From positions 1-64,000 of the forward strand of contig JBBDQN010000029.1 of NCBI GenBank assembly GCA_040905905.1: DNA of 64,000 bases, written 5' to 3'. Source of the DNA: JAICND01 sp040905905. GTDB taxonomy: Bacteria; Actinomycetota; Acidimicrobiia; Spongiisociales; ZC4RG35. Below the pieces are notes generated by a model. That model made no database searches and was not told the origin of the DNA. It saw only the letters and a list, made by a program, of their open reading frames with translations. Below, piece after piece: positions 32,042 to 41,136 of this stretch. How positions within the stretch are numbered: position 1 is the stretch's first letter; each line of letters starts with the position of its first letter. A program made the translations under genes and the position numbers.

Positions 32042-33868
32042 TTAACGACCTTTCGCCGCCAGCTTTCTATCTGATTCAGTGAGATACCGCTTGCGCACCC
32101 TGATGGTCCTCGGTGTCACCTCCACCAATTCATCCGAGGCGATCCACTCGATGGCGGTTTCGAGAGTCAACTGGCGATTCGGTCGGAGTTTGATCGCCTC
32201 GTCAGCGTTGACCGTTCGGATATTGGTCAGCTGCTTTGGTCGGGTCGGGTTAGCCGGCAACTCCTCGGCACGGGAGCTTTCGCCGATGATCATCCCCTCA
32301 TAGACCTGTTCGCCCGAGCCGACGAACAGCTCGCCGCGTTTCTGAAGGTTGTCGAGGGCATAAGCCGTAGTGGCTCCGGCACGGTCGGAGATCATGGCTC
32401 CACCCTGACGATGGGGTAACTCGCCCGCCCAAGGCACCCATCCTTCGTGATGCTGGTGGATCAAGGCCGTACCGCGGGTGGCGGTCAACAACAGGGAACG
32501 AAACCCGAGGAGACCGCGCGCCGGGGCAGTGAGGGTGACGATGGTCCGCCCCCGGTCACCGGGCCTGAGATCCAACACCGACCCCTTTCGAGGAGCGGCT
32601 GCCTGGGTAACGGTGCCCACATGTTCGTCCGGGACATCAACCACGGCGCGCTCGAGAGGTTCGTGAGGTCGGCCCCCAATCTCGCGCAGGATCACCTCCG
32701 GCCGGCTCACCTGAATTTCGAATCCCTCGCGGCGCATCGTCTCGATCAGCACGGCGAGCTGGAGTTCACCTCTTCCTGCCACTTCGGTGATCTCCGAGGA
32801 GGAGGTCGCCCCGATCCTGATCGAGACGTTGCCAAGCACCTCTCTCTCCAGACGCTCCCTGATCTGGCGGGAAGTCAGGAACCTCCCTTCCCTGCCGGCC
32901 AGGGGCGAGGTGTTGACGCCAAAGGTCATCCGCAGAACCGGTTCATCAACCTCAAGCCGGGGAAGCGCCACCGGGTGGTCGGGGTCGGCGAGAGTGTCTC
33001 CGATTTCCACTTCGGGAAAGCCGGCGATGACGAAGAGATCGCCAGCCGTCCGAGCGTCGACTTCAACCCGCCGCAAGCCCTCAAATCCCATGAGCTGGGT
33101 GAGGCGGCGGCGCAACGGCGGTTCATCAGGGTCGGCGTGGCAAAGCGCTACGGTGACGCCGGCACGGAGGGTTCCCTGTATGACGCGTCCGATCGCCAAC
33201 CGCCCGAGATAGTCGGAAGCGTCGAGATTGGTAACCAGGGCCTGCAACGGTGCCCCGCTGTCACCGGCAGGACCGGGTATGTGCTCGACGATGGCGTCGA
33301 GGAGTGGGGCAAGATCATCGCTCTCCTGAGGGACCCCGATGCCATGAATCGCCTTGCCCTGGCGAGCGATGGTGGACACGATTGGAAAATCGATGTGGGA
33401 TGCGCTCGCTTCCAGGTCGAAGAAGAGTTGATAGATCTCGTCAATCACCTCGGTCGGCCGCGCGTCGGGCCGGTCGACCTTGTTGAGTACCAACACTGCC
33501 GGCAGGTGGAGATCGAGGGCCTTGGAAAGGACGTAACGGGTCTGCGGGAGCGGACCCTCGGCGGCGTCCACCAGCAAGAGGATCCCATCGACCATGGCCA
33601 ACGCCCTTTCTACCTCTCCCCCGAAGTCGGCGTGTCCGGGGGTGTCGACCAGGTTGATCCGGGTCCCCTTCCACATGACCGAGGCTGCCTTGGCGAGGAT
33701 GGTGATGCCGCGTTCGCGTTCCTGATCGGATGAGTCCATGACCCGATCAACTCTCGCCTCGTGGGAAGCAAACACGCCAGTAGCGCCGAGCATGGCATCG
33801 ACCAGGGTGGTCTTGCCATGATCAACGTGCGCGACCAACGCCAGGTTGCGAAACGGGGAACCCGCCAT
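32042..33868 (-). CDS. typA: Ribosome-associated GTPase TypA/BipA
   Basis: The 608-residue protein is a complete translational GTPase: G1 [12 protein letters not shown]2 RGITI, G3 [15 protein letters not shown] and G4 NKVDRPDA. Elongation-factor-like domains and the BipA-specific C-terminal region ([33 protein letters not shown]) follow. It acts on the ribosome during large-subunit assembly and stress. It is monocistronic here. A 428-residue open frame on the opposite strand is only its shadow. Confidence 0.97.
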   Translation of the reverse strand: MAGSPFRNLALVAHVDHGKTTLVDAMLGATGVFASHEARVDRVMDSSDQERERGITILAKAASVMWKGTRINLVDTPGHADFGGEVERALAMVDGILLLVDAAEGPLPQTRYVLSKALDLHLPAVLVLNKVDRPDARPTEVIDEIYQLFFDLEASASHIDFPIVSTIARQGKAIHGIGVPQESDDLAPLLDAIVEHIPGPAGDSGAPLQALVTNLDASDYLGRLAIGRVIQGTLRAGVTVALCHADPDEPPLRRRLTQLMGFEGLRRVEVDARTAGDLFVIAGFPEVEIGDTLADPDHPVALPRLEVDEPVLRMTFGVNTSPLAGREGRFLTSRQIRERLEREVLGNVSIRIGATSSSEITEVAGRGELQLAVLIETMRREGFEIQVSRPEVILREIGGRPHEPLERAVVDVPDEHVGTVTQAAAPRKGSVLDLRPGDRGRTIVTLTAPARGLLGFRSLLLTATRGTALIHQHHEGWVPWAGELPHRQGGAMISDRAGATTAYALDNLQKRGELFVGSGEQVYEGMIIGESSRAEELPANPTRPKQLTNIRTVNADEAIKLRPNRQLTLETAIEWIASDELVEVTPRTIRVRKRYLTESDRKLAAKGR

Positions 33869-34093
33869 GGGTTGGTAAATGGTACCTGGACGTTCTTGTG
33901 ACGGTTGCCTGAGGTTTGACCTGCTCCCCTATCGGGTAAACCGCAAATTAGGGCAATTAGGGAGGCTTCAAGCGGCGTTCCGATTCAACCCAGGCATGGG
34001 ATGGGACGCCTGCGAAGGCTCCTGCCAATTCGAAGCGAAGACGAACCTGACTGGAAAACGAGGTTTGGTCTCAGAATTCAGGAGGAATCGGAT

Positions 34094-34687
34094 ATGAGGA
34101 CACGATACGCATTGGCTATCACCACATTCGCGTTGGCCGTGGTCATGATTGCGGCACCTGCTTTTGCCTGGGAGCCGGTCATAAGCGGCGATTGCGAAGG
34201 CTGGCACGTCAACAATCCAGACAAGAAATGGAACACACCCGATCACGAGATGGTCGTCGACGGCTCGATCGTGGTTGCCTACGACGCCACCGTGGACATC
34301 GCCGATAACTCGGTCGCCACCGAGCGGACCTTCCATGTGTTCTGGCGATTGATCGGTGATACCGAAGAGATCGAGGCCCAGAACGTCGTCGCTACCCGCG
34401 AAGAGTGCGAGGCGACCACCACCACCGCGGAAGTTGCCGGCGAGACCGCTGAAGCCACGACCACCACGGCGGTGGAACCTCCGACTACCGCGGCTGCACA
34501 GGAGACCACTCCGGCCCGGGTCCTCGGCATCCAGGTGGAAGCGGGCGGCGTTGCTGCTCAACAGGAGACACTGCCGTTCACCGGAATCTCACTCCCGGCG
34601 GGCCTGGCCATTGCAACCGGGTTACTGGCAGCCGGAACTTCCTGCTTGGTCTTTGCCCAGCGGAATCGAGTAGAGCAAAACAGCTAG
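34094..34687 (+). CDS. LPFTG sortase-substrate surface protein
   Basis: The 197-residue precursor starts at ATG 34094 after AGGAGG. It has a signal peptide (cleavage after APAFA), a folded domain of about 90 residues (GDCEGWHVNNPDKKW, AYDATVDIADNS) with two Cys, and a Thr/Ala/Glu-rich linker. The sorting signal is LPFTG, then a hydrophobic helix (PAGLAIATGLLAAGTSCLVF) and a basic end (QRNR). A sortase should attach it to the wall; no sortase gene is in the window. The 225 bases upstream (33869-34093) hold no gene. Confidence 0.85.
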   Translation: MRTRYALAITTFALAVVMIAAPAFAWEPVISGDCEGWHVNNPDKKWNTPDHEMVVDGSIVVAYDATVDIADNSVATERTFHVFWRLIGDTEEIEAQNVVATREECEATTTTAEVAGETAEATTTTAVEPPTTAAAQETTPARVLGIQVEAGGVAAQQETLPFTGISLPAGLAIATGLLAAGTSCLVFAQRNRVEQNS

Positions 34688-34777
34688 CTCTTCCCTCGGC
34701 GAACATGTCGGCTCGGGATTGGATCTAAGGATCTGATCCGGGCCGATGTGGTTTATGTCGATAACAGGCTTCCGGAG

Positions 34778-35620
34778 CTAGCGGATCTTCTCCAGTGCGC
34801 TGACCAGAGTCTCGAGCCGGGATGCCTGGTAGGGAGGGCCCATTCCCCAGATAACCATGTCGAGGCCTCCTTCACCGAAGCGGGCCGCTTCGTCGGCCAG
34901 TTGATTGACGTCGGCGTTACTTGGCCACCGAATATGAGTCATGCAGGTGATCTCTTCGGGGTCGCGGCCGATTTCCGCACAGTGGCCCAGGAGGATCTCC
35001 TTCAACTCTTGCCACTCGTGCAGAGGGGTGAACATGCAATCCCACCCTGAGGCGTATTTGGCCACCATACGCAGAGTCCGCTTCTTGCCCTTCCCTCCGA
35101 TCACCACCGGAGGAAGACCCTGGGGACCCTTGGGCTCACAGCGGGCATTCTCCAATTGATAGAAACGGCCGGAGAAAGTCGTTTCCTCGTTGGCCAACAG
35201 CGAGGAAATGACCGCCAAACCCTCCTCCAGCCGGTCGAGGCGATCCTTGATCGACCCGAGTTGAAGGCCATAAGCCCGGTCCTCCATCTCATTCCATCCA
35301 GCTCCCAAGCCGAGGTCGAAGCGGCCGCGACTGATGATGTCGATAGTCGCCGTCATGTTGGCGGTGACCGCCGGGTGGCGATGGTGCATGGCGCTCACCA
35401 TGCAGCCGATGCGGATGCGTTTGGTCGCCTGCGCCAGGGCCGCCAGCATCGTCCAGCCTTCCAGGCACGGTCCGGTATAGGGCTCGACTAGCGGATAAAA
35501 GTGGTCGAAGTTCCAAGCGGCTTCGAACACCTCCATCTCGTCGGCCGCTCTCCAGACGTCGAGGAAGTCGGCCCAGGGGCCGTGCTGGGGTGCGGTCTTG
35601 ACGGCGAAGCGAAGCGACAT
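34778..35620 (-). CDS. LLM-class F420-dependent oxidoreductase
   Basis: The 280-residue protein is a TIM-barrel luciferase-like enzyme: FDHFYPLVEPYTGPCLEGWT, RIRIGCMVSAMHHRHPAVTA and FDLGLGAGWNEMEDRAYGL are typical of actinobacterial F420-dependent members. It probably transfers hydride between reduced F420 and an unknown substrate. ATG 35620 follows GGAGGTAAGG at good spacing; a longer open frame to 35902 is noncoding. It diverges from a VOC gene. Confidence 0.9.
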   Translation of the reverse strand: MSLRFAVKTAPQHGPWADFLDVWRAADEMEVFEAAWNFDHFYPLVEPYTGPCLEGWTMLAALAQATKRIRIGCMVSAMHHRHPAVTANMTATIDIISRGRFDLGLGAGWNEMEDRAYGLQLGSIKDRLDRLEEGLAVISSLLANEETTFSGRFYQLENARCEPKGPQGLPPVVIGGKGKKRTLRMVAKYASGWDCMFTPLHEWQELKEILLGHCAEIGRDPEEITCMTHIRWPSNADVNQLADEAARFGEGGLDMVIWGMGPPYQASRLETLVSALEKIR

Positions 35621-35788
35621 TTCCTTACCTCCTGGCCGACCGGGCTTCCTCCTCCGAGTATCGCAGACCGTTGCTGAGAGTCTTGTCGGTGTCGTTGGAT
35701 ACGTGAACGGGAAAGCAGCGGCGATGAGTTTCGAGTTCCTACAACGTCTAACTAGGACCATCATGACGACAACAAGCAAGGAGGCGGC

Positions 35789-36148
35789 ATGAACCTCAAC
35801 AGCATCTTGATCGGGTCCGAGAACCCACGGGGCCTGGCGGTCTACTACACCAGACTTTTCGGTGAACCGGGTTGGGACAGCGACGACTTTGTCGGGTGGC
35901 AAATCGGCTCCGGTTGGTTAACGGTGGGGCCGCACGACCAGGTCAAGGGCAAGAACAACCATCCCGGCAGAGTCATCTGGAACATCGAAGCCCCTGACGT
36001 ACAAGGCGAATTCGAACGGCTCAAGACTGCCGGAGCAATGGTGGTCCAAGAGCCGTATCAGATAGGTGACTCACCCGTGGGGTGGATCGCCACCTTCTCG
36101 GATCCAGACGACAACTACTTTCAATTGATGAGCCCGATGCAGGACTGA
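35789..36148 (+). CDS. VOC-family protein
   Basis: The 119-residue protein has MNLNSILIGSENPRGLAVYY at the start and TFSDPDDNYFQLMSPM at the end, the glyoxalase/VOC pattern in its single-domain form, which usually dimerises. Typical metal-binding His residues at the first strand are missing. ATG 35789 follows AAGGAGG. It precedes the RibD-type reductase gene by 33 bases. Substrate unknown. Confidence 0.83.
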   Translation: MNLNSILIGSENPRGLAVYYTRLFGEPGWDSDDFVGWQIGSGWLTVGPHDQVKGKNNHPGRVIWNIEAPDVQGEFERLKTAGAMVVQEPYQIGDSPVGWIATFSDPDDNYFQLMSPMQD

Positions 36149-36181
36149 GAGCGCCCCCCACCCAGGAAGCAGGAGGCTGAC

Positions 36182-36724
36182 ATGACTCGCAAACTGGTCG
36201 AATCGACGTTTGTCACTTTGGATGGCGTGATCAACGAACCTCAGAGGTGGAGCCCGCCCTATTGGGACGACCAACACAACGCCTATGCCGTCAAGCTGAT
36301 GGGACCAGCTGAGGCCTTGCTCCTTGGCCGCGCCACCTACGAGGGATTCGCCTCGGCCTGGCCGCAACGCAGCGGTGACCCCTATACCGACAAGATCAAC
36401 AGCATGCCCAAGTACGTGGCTTCCCGCACGCTGACTGACGCCACCTGGAACGCCTCCATCATCAAGGGTGACGTAGCCACGAAGGTCGCCAAACTCAAGC
36501 AGGAATCGGGAGGTGACCTCCTCAAGTTTGGAACCGGTGAGCTCGACCGAACCCTGCTTGAAAATAGACTCGTTGACGAATACCACTTTTGGCTGTTCCC
36601 GGTGATCGCCGGTCAGGGCCAGCGGCTGTTCGACCAGTTCGACCTCACTCACCTGCAACTCGTCGAGACCACACCTTTCGACTCCGGCATCGTGGTCCTT
36701 ACCTACACGACCAAGGCCCCTTGA
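36182..36724 (+). CDS. Dihydrofolate reductase/RibD-C family protein
   Basis: The 180-residue protein matches the RibD C-terminal reductase family: KLVESTFVTLDGVINEP, ALLLGRATYEGFASAWP, KYVASRTL and VDEYHFWLFPVIAGQGQRLF. It probably uses NADPH, but the physiological substrate of these stand-alone forms is unknown. It has AGGAGG upstream and lies between a VOC gene and the FAD oxidase gene. Confidence 0.88.
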   Translation: MTRKLVESTFVTLDGVINEPQRWSPPYWDDQHNAYAVKLMGPAEALLLGRATYEGFASAWPQRSGDPYTDKINSMPKYVASRTLTDATWNASIIKGDVATKVAKLKQESGGDLLKFGTGELDRTLLENRLVDEYHFWLFPVIAGQGQRLFDQFDLTHLQLVETTPFDSGIVVLTYTTKAP

Positions 36725-36731
36725 AGCCTCG

Positions 36732-38110
36732 ATGAACGACACGCCCAACCTGATCAGCTACCTCCAAAACACGATCACGGGTGGCGTGATCACACCTCAA
36801 GACAGCAGCTATGAACAGGCGCGAAGGGTCTTCTACGGCCTTTACGATCGACGACCAGCGGTCATCGTCCGGCCCTGCGATGCCGGCGACGTAGCCACCG
36901 TGGTCTCGGTCGCGGCCGAGACCGGAATGGAGTTGGCAGTGCGGAGCGGTGGTCACAGCCCTGCCGGTCACGGAACCACCGAGGGCGGAATCCTGCTGGA
37001 CCTCTCCGAAATGACGGCAATGGAGATTGACCAGTCAGAACGTGTCGCCTGGGCGGAACCCGGGCTCACCGCCGGCCAGTACACCGGCACCGCCGGATCA
37101 TTCGGCTTGGCCACCGGTTTCGGTGACACCGGCTCGGTCGGGATCGGAGGGATCACCCTTGGTGGAGGTGTGGGCTACCTGGTGCGCAAGCACGGTTTGA
37201 CCATCGACAGCCTGCTCGCAGCCGACCTGGTCACCGCGGACGGCTCCCTCTTACGGCTTGATGAGAACCACGACCCGGATCTCTTCTGGGCGATCCGTGG
37301 CGGTGGCGGCAACTTTGGAGTCGCCACCCGTTTCCTGTTCAGGCTGCAGCCCGTCGACATGATCGTTGGGGGGATGCTGGTGCTTCCCGCCACTCCCGAC
37401 CTCATCATCAAGGTCACAGATGAAGCAGAAGTTGCATCCGACGAGCTCTCCACCATCGCCAACATCATGCTGGCACCGCCGATGCCGGACCTACCCGACG
37501 AACAAGTAGGCCGACCCGTCGTCATGCTGCTGATGGCTTATGCCGGCGAGGTCGAAGCCGGTCAGCGGGCTGTCGCCCCTTTCCGCGCGCTCGCCACCCC
37601 CATCATCGATATGGTCAGGCCGATGCCGTATCGGACCTATACCAGTTCACCGAAGGTGGCCCCCCAATCAATGAAGAGGCCGCCCGCTCGTTCTTCGTCG
37701 ACGTCGTCGACGTGAACGGCGCCGAGACAGTCATAGACCAGCTCCACCAGACCACCGCCCCCATCGCAGTGACCCAGTTCCGGGTGCTCGGCGGTGCTCT
37801 TGGCCGGGTCGCCTCCGACGCCACCGCCTTCGCCCATAGACAGCGGCGGATGCTGGTTGCTGTCGGCACCGTATTTGACGACCCCAAGGAGAGCGAATTG
37901 CATCAAGATTGGGTCGAGCGGGTAGCGTCCGCTCTGCGGCGCGGGGACCCTGGCGCATACGTGGGCTTCCTGGGAGACGAAGGTGAACTGCGCGTGCGTG
38001 AGGCCTATCCGGGCTCGACCTGGGACCGACTGGCAGCCGTAAAGGCGAAATACGACCCGACCAATCTCTTCCACCGCAACCAGAATGTGGTGCCGAAGGG
38101 GCGGCCGTAG
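36732..38110 (+). pseudogene. FAD-linked oxidoreductase (BBE-like), broken by a one-base frameshift
   Basis: The first frame (36732-37715) gives the FAD-binding domain: RSGGHSPAGHGTTEGGILLD supplies the His that usually binds FAD covalently, and GDTGSVGIGGITLGGGVGYL follows. After PMPY near 37631 homology moves to another frame (DLYQFTEGGPPINEEAARSF) and runs to 38110, including the BBE C-terminus YDPTNLFHRNQNV. Adding one base at TATCGGAC (37631-37635), to read PMPYPDLYQF, restores a protein of 459 residues. It is either a recent pseudogene or a sequence error. The intact enzyme would oxidise an alcohol or sugar with oxygen. Confidence 0.85.
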
Positions 38111-38192
38111 CCCTCGCCGGGGTACCCTGCGCACACAGTGACCACGCCGGGTTGGCCCATTGAACCTGTTTCTCCCAACGCGAGAGCGGTGA

Positions 38193-38345
38193 CCAACCGC
38201 GGTTTCGACAATTGCCAGGATCGGATCGGGCGACCTTGTCGGGGAGCTGGCCACTCTCGACCCCGTCGTGTCGGCCGAGCCAAGGATGGCGCTCAGGATT
38301 CTCGAAGTTTTGGCTCGCCGGCTGCAAACGACGACGCGCAGCTCA
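38193..38345 (+). pseudogene. Decayed cyclic-nucleotide-binding domain with internal deletion
   Basis: A frame opened at 38193 reads VSTIARIGSGDLVGELATLD, the phosphate-binding core of a Crp-like cNMP domain. It jumps directly to SAEPRMALRILEVLARRLQT, which matches the end of the domain and its C-helix. About 30 residues between them, including the Arg-Ser/Thr-Ala part, are missing, and there is no start or N-terminal half. The frame then runs into the SnoaL-like gene. It resembles the intact domain at 4.6 kb. The rest of the 38111-38366 gap shows nothing else. Confidence 0.6.
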
Positions 38346-38366
38346 ATTGACACCAAGCCCGGGCAG

Positions 38367-38774
38367 ATGGACATAGTCGACCGACACTTCGCCGCCGAGA
38401 ACGCCCATGATGTGCAGGCCACTCTCGATACGTACACGGATGACATTGTCTGGGACGATGTCACCCACCCCGAGGCGCCCTTCCATGGCAAGGCTGAGGT
38501 TGGGAATGTCTACTCGTCGATTATTGATGCCATTCCCGACGTTGTGCTCACATCGGTCAAGCGCTTCACGGGAGAAAACGGAAGGTATGTAGTCGACGAG
38601 TCGATCCTTTCGGGCCACGTCCATGGGCAGTGGTCGGGCATGGACGGTGGCGGAGCACCAGTAGCGGTGCGAATTCTTCACATCTTTGAGCTTCGCGATG
38701 GGCTGATCTGTTACGAGAACGCCTGGTTCGACGCCAGCGACGTTCAGCGTCAGATTGTCTCCTGGCAGACATAA
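38367..38774 (+). CDS. SnoaL/NTF2-like protein
   Basis: The 135-residue protein has the NTF2-like cone pattern: VDRHFAAENAHDVQATLDTY, DDIVWDDVTHPEAPFHGK and AVRILHIFELRDGLICYENA. Such proteins act as small hydrolases, isomerases or ligand binders. I chose ATG 38367; the frame is open upstream but that part encodes the decayed cNMP domain. No clear ribosome site is visible. It is convergent with the XRE-cupin regulator gene. Confidence 0.75.
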   Translation: MDIVDRHFAAENAHDVQATLDTYTDDIVWDDVTHPEAPFHGKAEVGNVYSSIIDAIPDVVLTSVKRFTGENGRYVVDESILSGHVHGQWSGMDGGGAPVAVRILHIFELRDGLICYENAWFDASDVQRQIVSWQT

Positions 38775-38785
38775 CCGGTCGTCCG

Positions 38786-39427
38786 TTAGATGGGCGTGGC
38801 TCTCCCATCAGCGTCACGGCCCACCACGAACCAGATGGCACGAACCGGTTCGTCGCCCTTGTTGAAAAGGCGATGGGGACGGGTTGAGTCAAACGCGATT
38901 GAATCGCCGGGGTTCAACTCGTATTTCTGAAACCCAATCTGAATGCCGAGGGTGCCCGATATCACGTAGCCGTATTCGCGTCCGTGATGGCGCATGAGCG
39001 ACTCGTCCGGCGTGGAAGCACCGCCTACCTCATAGGTCGCAAACAGAAAGTCGACTCCGTCTTCAGAGGTGGCGCTGAGTTCCTCCCATCTCACTCCCGA
39101 CGCCAGATCAATCGATTCTCGGTCTTCGGGATGCAAGAGCGGGCTGAGGGCGTCAGGGGGAGGTGAACCTTGATCTCCATCCAGGTAATCATCTCCTCGA
39201 AGCACCCTGTCGAGTGAGAGGTTGAGCTCGGTGACAACGGCGTAGAGAGTGCCCACGGAGGGTTTAGAGAGACCGCTCTCCAACTGCGAGATCATGCTTG
39301 GTGACAGTCCAAGCCGGCGGGCGAGTTCGCGTTGGCTTATCCCGGCCTTGGTGCGCTCCTGGCGAAGCCGATCCCCGATCCCCTGGAGATTGTCATCGGA
39401 CACCGCAGCTCTTTGCCGGTCGCTCAC
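38786..39427 (-). CDS. XRE-family regulator with C-terminal cupin
   Basis: The 213-residue protein has an HTH_3 domain (about 15-75; GISQRELARRLGLSPSMISQ) and a cupin sensor domain (about 135-205; LMRHHGREYGYVISGTLGI, ELNPGDSIAFDSTRPHRLFN). Regulators of this design, such as PuuR, commonly control amine or amino-acid catabolism by sensing a pathway compound in the cupin. GTG 39427 overlaps the SDR stop (GTGA), so SDR and regulator form one unit. They diverge from the large operon starting at 40246, which this protein probably controls. Confidence 0.9.
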   Translation of the reverse strand: MSDRQRAAVSDDNLQGIGDRLRQERTKAGISQRELARRLGLSPSMISQLESGLSKPSVGTLYAVVTELNLSLDRVLRGDDYLDGDQGSPPPDALSPLLHPEDRESIDLASGVRWEELSATSEDGVDFLFATYEVGGASTPDESLMRHHGREYGYVISGTLGIQIGFQKYELNPGDSIAFDSTRPHRLFNKGDEPVRAIWFVVGRDADGRATPI

Positions 39428-40116
39428 ATCAACATCCAGCCGCCGTCGACATACAAGTTGACTCCATTGACCGCCGGATTCTCCAGCAAGAAGACAGTTG
39501 CCCCCACTACATCGGCCATCGTTGGCAGTCGGCCTGTTGGAGTTCGGTTGACCACCGCGTCCAACGACTTACCTTTCCAAAACGGGCTGTCACCCACGAT
39601 TCCGGGATGGATAGCGTTGAAGCGAATCGGCGCTAGTTCGATGGCCAGAGTTCGAATCAGACTGCTGACGCCGCCGTTGACAGTAGTAATTGTCGTCGAA
39701 CCGGGGTAGGGGCGGTCCTTGGCGCGGCCGCCAAAGAACACCACCGAGCTGTCCTCGGAAAACCTGTCGATGAGAGTGTGGACTGTCTCCGTATAACCAA
39801 CCAGCTTCATCGTTGTCAGATTGACGGCTTCTGCGATCGTGTAGTCGCGGACCGGGTTGTTGTCCCGGGCGATGGCTGCAAGAACAAGACGTGAGATGGG
39901 GCCAACATCGCTGAGGGAGTCGGCAATGGATGCCGGCTCGCTGAGGTCGACCGCGCGACTGGCCACATCCTGGCCCAATCCGGCGGCAATCTCGGCCGAA
40001 CGCTCGGGTTCACGACCTGTGATGATCACAGATGACCCGGCGGCCTGATAATGGCGGGCTATCTCCCGCCCCAACCCACCGGTGCCGCCAACAACGAGTA
40101 CAGATCCCTTAGCCAT
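39424..40116 (-). CDS. SDR-fold protein lacking the usual catalytic Tyr and Lys
   Basis: The 230-residue protein has the Rossmann motif VVGGTGGLGREIARHY and the C-terminal SDR pattern NGVNLYVDGGWML. Where classical SDRs have YxxxK (as in YSASKAAL), this one reads ITTVNGGVSSL, so Ile and Asn replace Tyr and Lys. It may bind a nucleotide without classical reductase chemistry, or use other residues. ATG 40116 follows AGGAG; the longer frame to 40197 lacks support. It is co-transcribed with the XRE-cupin regulator and divergent from the catabolic operon. Confidence 0.82.
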   Translation of the reverse strand: MAKGSVLVVGGTGGLGREIARHYQAAGSSVIITGREPERSAEIAAGLGQDVASRAVDLSEPASIADSLSDVGPISRLVLAAIARDNNPVRDYTIAEAVNLTTMKLVGYTETVHTLIDRFSEDSSVVFFGGRAKDRPYPGSTTITTVNGGVSSLIRTLAIELAPIRFNAIHPGIVGDSPFWKGKSLDAVVNRTPTGRLPTMADVVGATVFLLENPAVNGVNLYVDGGWMLM

Positions 40117-40185
40117 TAGTGAGTGCTCCTTGTGTGGCGAGGATATACAGCTTAAGCCGCCGTGTGCAGTGCGGCTGAACGTATC

Positions 40186-40220
40186 CCTGGTCAACAACCA
40201 CTTGGCCCGGCTTGACCAGG
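40186..40220. promoter_or_regulatory. Perfect 9-bp inverted repeat in the divergent promoter, candidate operator
   Basis: CCTGGTCAA (40186-40194) and TTGACCAGG (40212-40220) are exact inverted copies with a 17-base spacer. They sit between the SDR/XRE-cupin unit and the large operon, 26 bases before the operon start. Each arm also contains TTGACC, a fair -35 element, reading outwards in both directions. The XRE-cupin protein is the likely binder. Confidence 0.55.
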
Positions 40221-40245
40221 TCTATCTGTGTAGTGTCACTTATCA

Positions 40246-41136
40246 GTGAGCGACCCGAACCCAGTCGTGGCGGTAATCGGTCTCGGCCGGATGGGAAGCG
40301 CCATGGCCCGGCGCTTTCATGACGCTGGACATGACCTGATCTTGTGGAATCGAGACCGCTCCAAAGCCGAAGCCGTTGCCGCTGACACAGCTGCCACCGT
40401 CTCGGAAACCGCCGGATCGGCAGCCCACAAGGCAGAAATCGTCGTGACCAGCCTGGCCGCCGATGAAGCGCTTCGTGCCGTGTATCTGGACCCCGGAGGA
40501 ATCGTCGAAGGCATCCGGTCCGGCTCGATCGCCGTCGATACCAGCACTGTCAATCCAGACGCGATCCTCGAAGTCGGAGCGCGGATTGACGCCCGGGGCG
40601 CGGAGTTTCTCGACTGCCCGGTTTCTGGCAGTGTCTCGACGGTAGAGGCCGGTGCCTTGACTGTGATGGCGGGAGGGGACCCGGACTTGATCGCCCGGGT
40701 GGAGCCACTGCTCGCCTCGATCTCGAAACGGGTGGTTCGGGTCGGTCCGCGAGGTGCCGGGGCTGCCTGCAAACTTGCTGTCAACAGCCTCGTGCATGGG
40801 CTCAATGTCGCCTTGTCAGAAGCCCTGGTTCTGGCGGAAAAGGCCGGAGTGGATCGGGAAATGGCCTACGAGGTGTTCGTCAGCGGGGCTGGTGGAGCGC
40901 CGTTCGTCGAGTACAAGCGGGAGGCGTATCTGCATCCAGAATCAGCAGTCGTCGCTTTCACCCTCGATCTCGTGGTCAAAGACCTTGAATTGATCACCGG
41001 GCTCGGGGCGTCGGTTGGGGCACGTATGCACCAGGCCGAGACGGGTCTCGGGATCGTGAGGCAGGCGATCGAGGCCGGGATGGGGAGTCACGACCTCAGT
41101 GCCATCGCCGTCTTCCTCAGAAGAGGTGAGACCTGA
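40246..41136 (+). CDS. 3-hydroxyisobutyrate dehydrogenase-family (HIBADH/tartronate-semialdehyde-reductase-like) enzyme
   Basis: The 296-residue protein has the N-terminal GLGRMGSAMARRFHDAGHDL for NAD(P) binding, the substrate-binding DCPVSGSVSTVEAGALTVMA and the catalytic Lys in GAGAACKLAVNSL. Family members oxidise or reduce 3-hydroxy acids with a small side chain. GTG 40246 is the start. It is the first gene of the ten-gene operon; the next start overlaps its stop by one base. In ureide catabolism a relative (GlxR) reduces tartronate semialdehyde, but no other ureide gene here is certain. Confidence 0.92.
   Translation: MSDPNPVVAVIGLGRMGSAMARRFHDAGHDLILWNRDRSKAEAVAADTAATVSETAGSAAHKAEIVVTSLAADEALRAVYLDPGGIVEGIRSGSIAVDTSTVNPDAILEVGARIDARGAEFLDCPVSGSVSTVEAGALTVMAGGDPDLIARVEPLLASISKRVVRVGPRGAGAACKLAVNSLVHGLNVALSEALVLAEKAGVDREMAYEVFVSGAGGAPFVEYKREAYLHPESAVVAFTLDLVVKDLELITGLGASVGARMHQAETGLGIVRQAIEAGMGSHDLSAIAVFLRRGET

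Noticed and set aside
32447..33733. 428-codon open frame on the plus strand
   Set aside because: It is the antisense shadow of typA; the product has no recognisable motif and the typA frame is fully conserved in its GTPase motifs.
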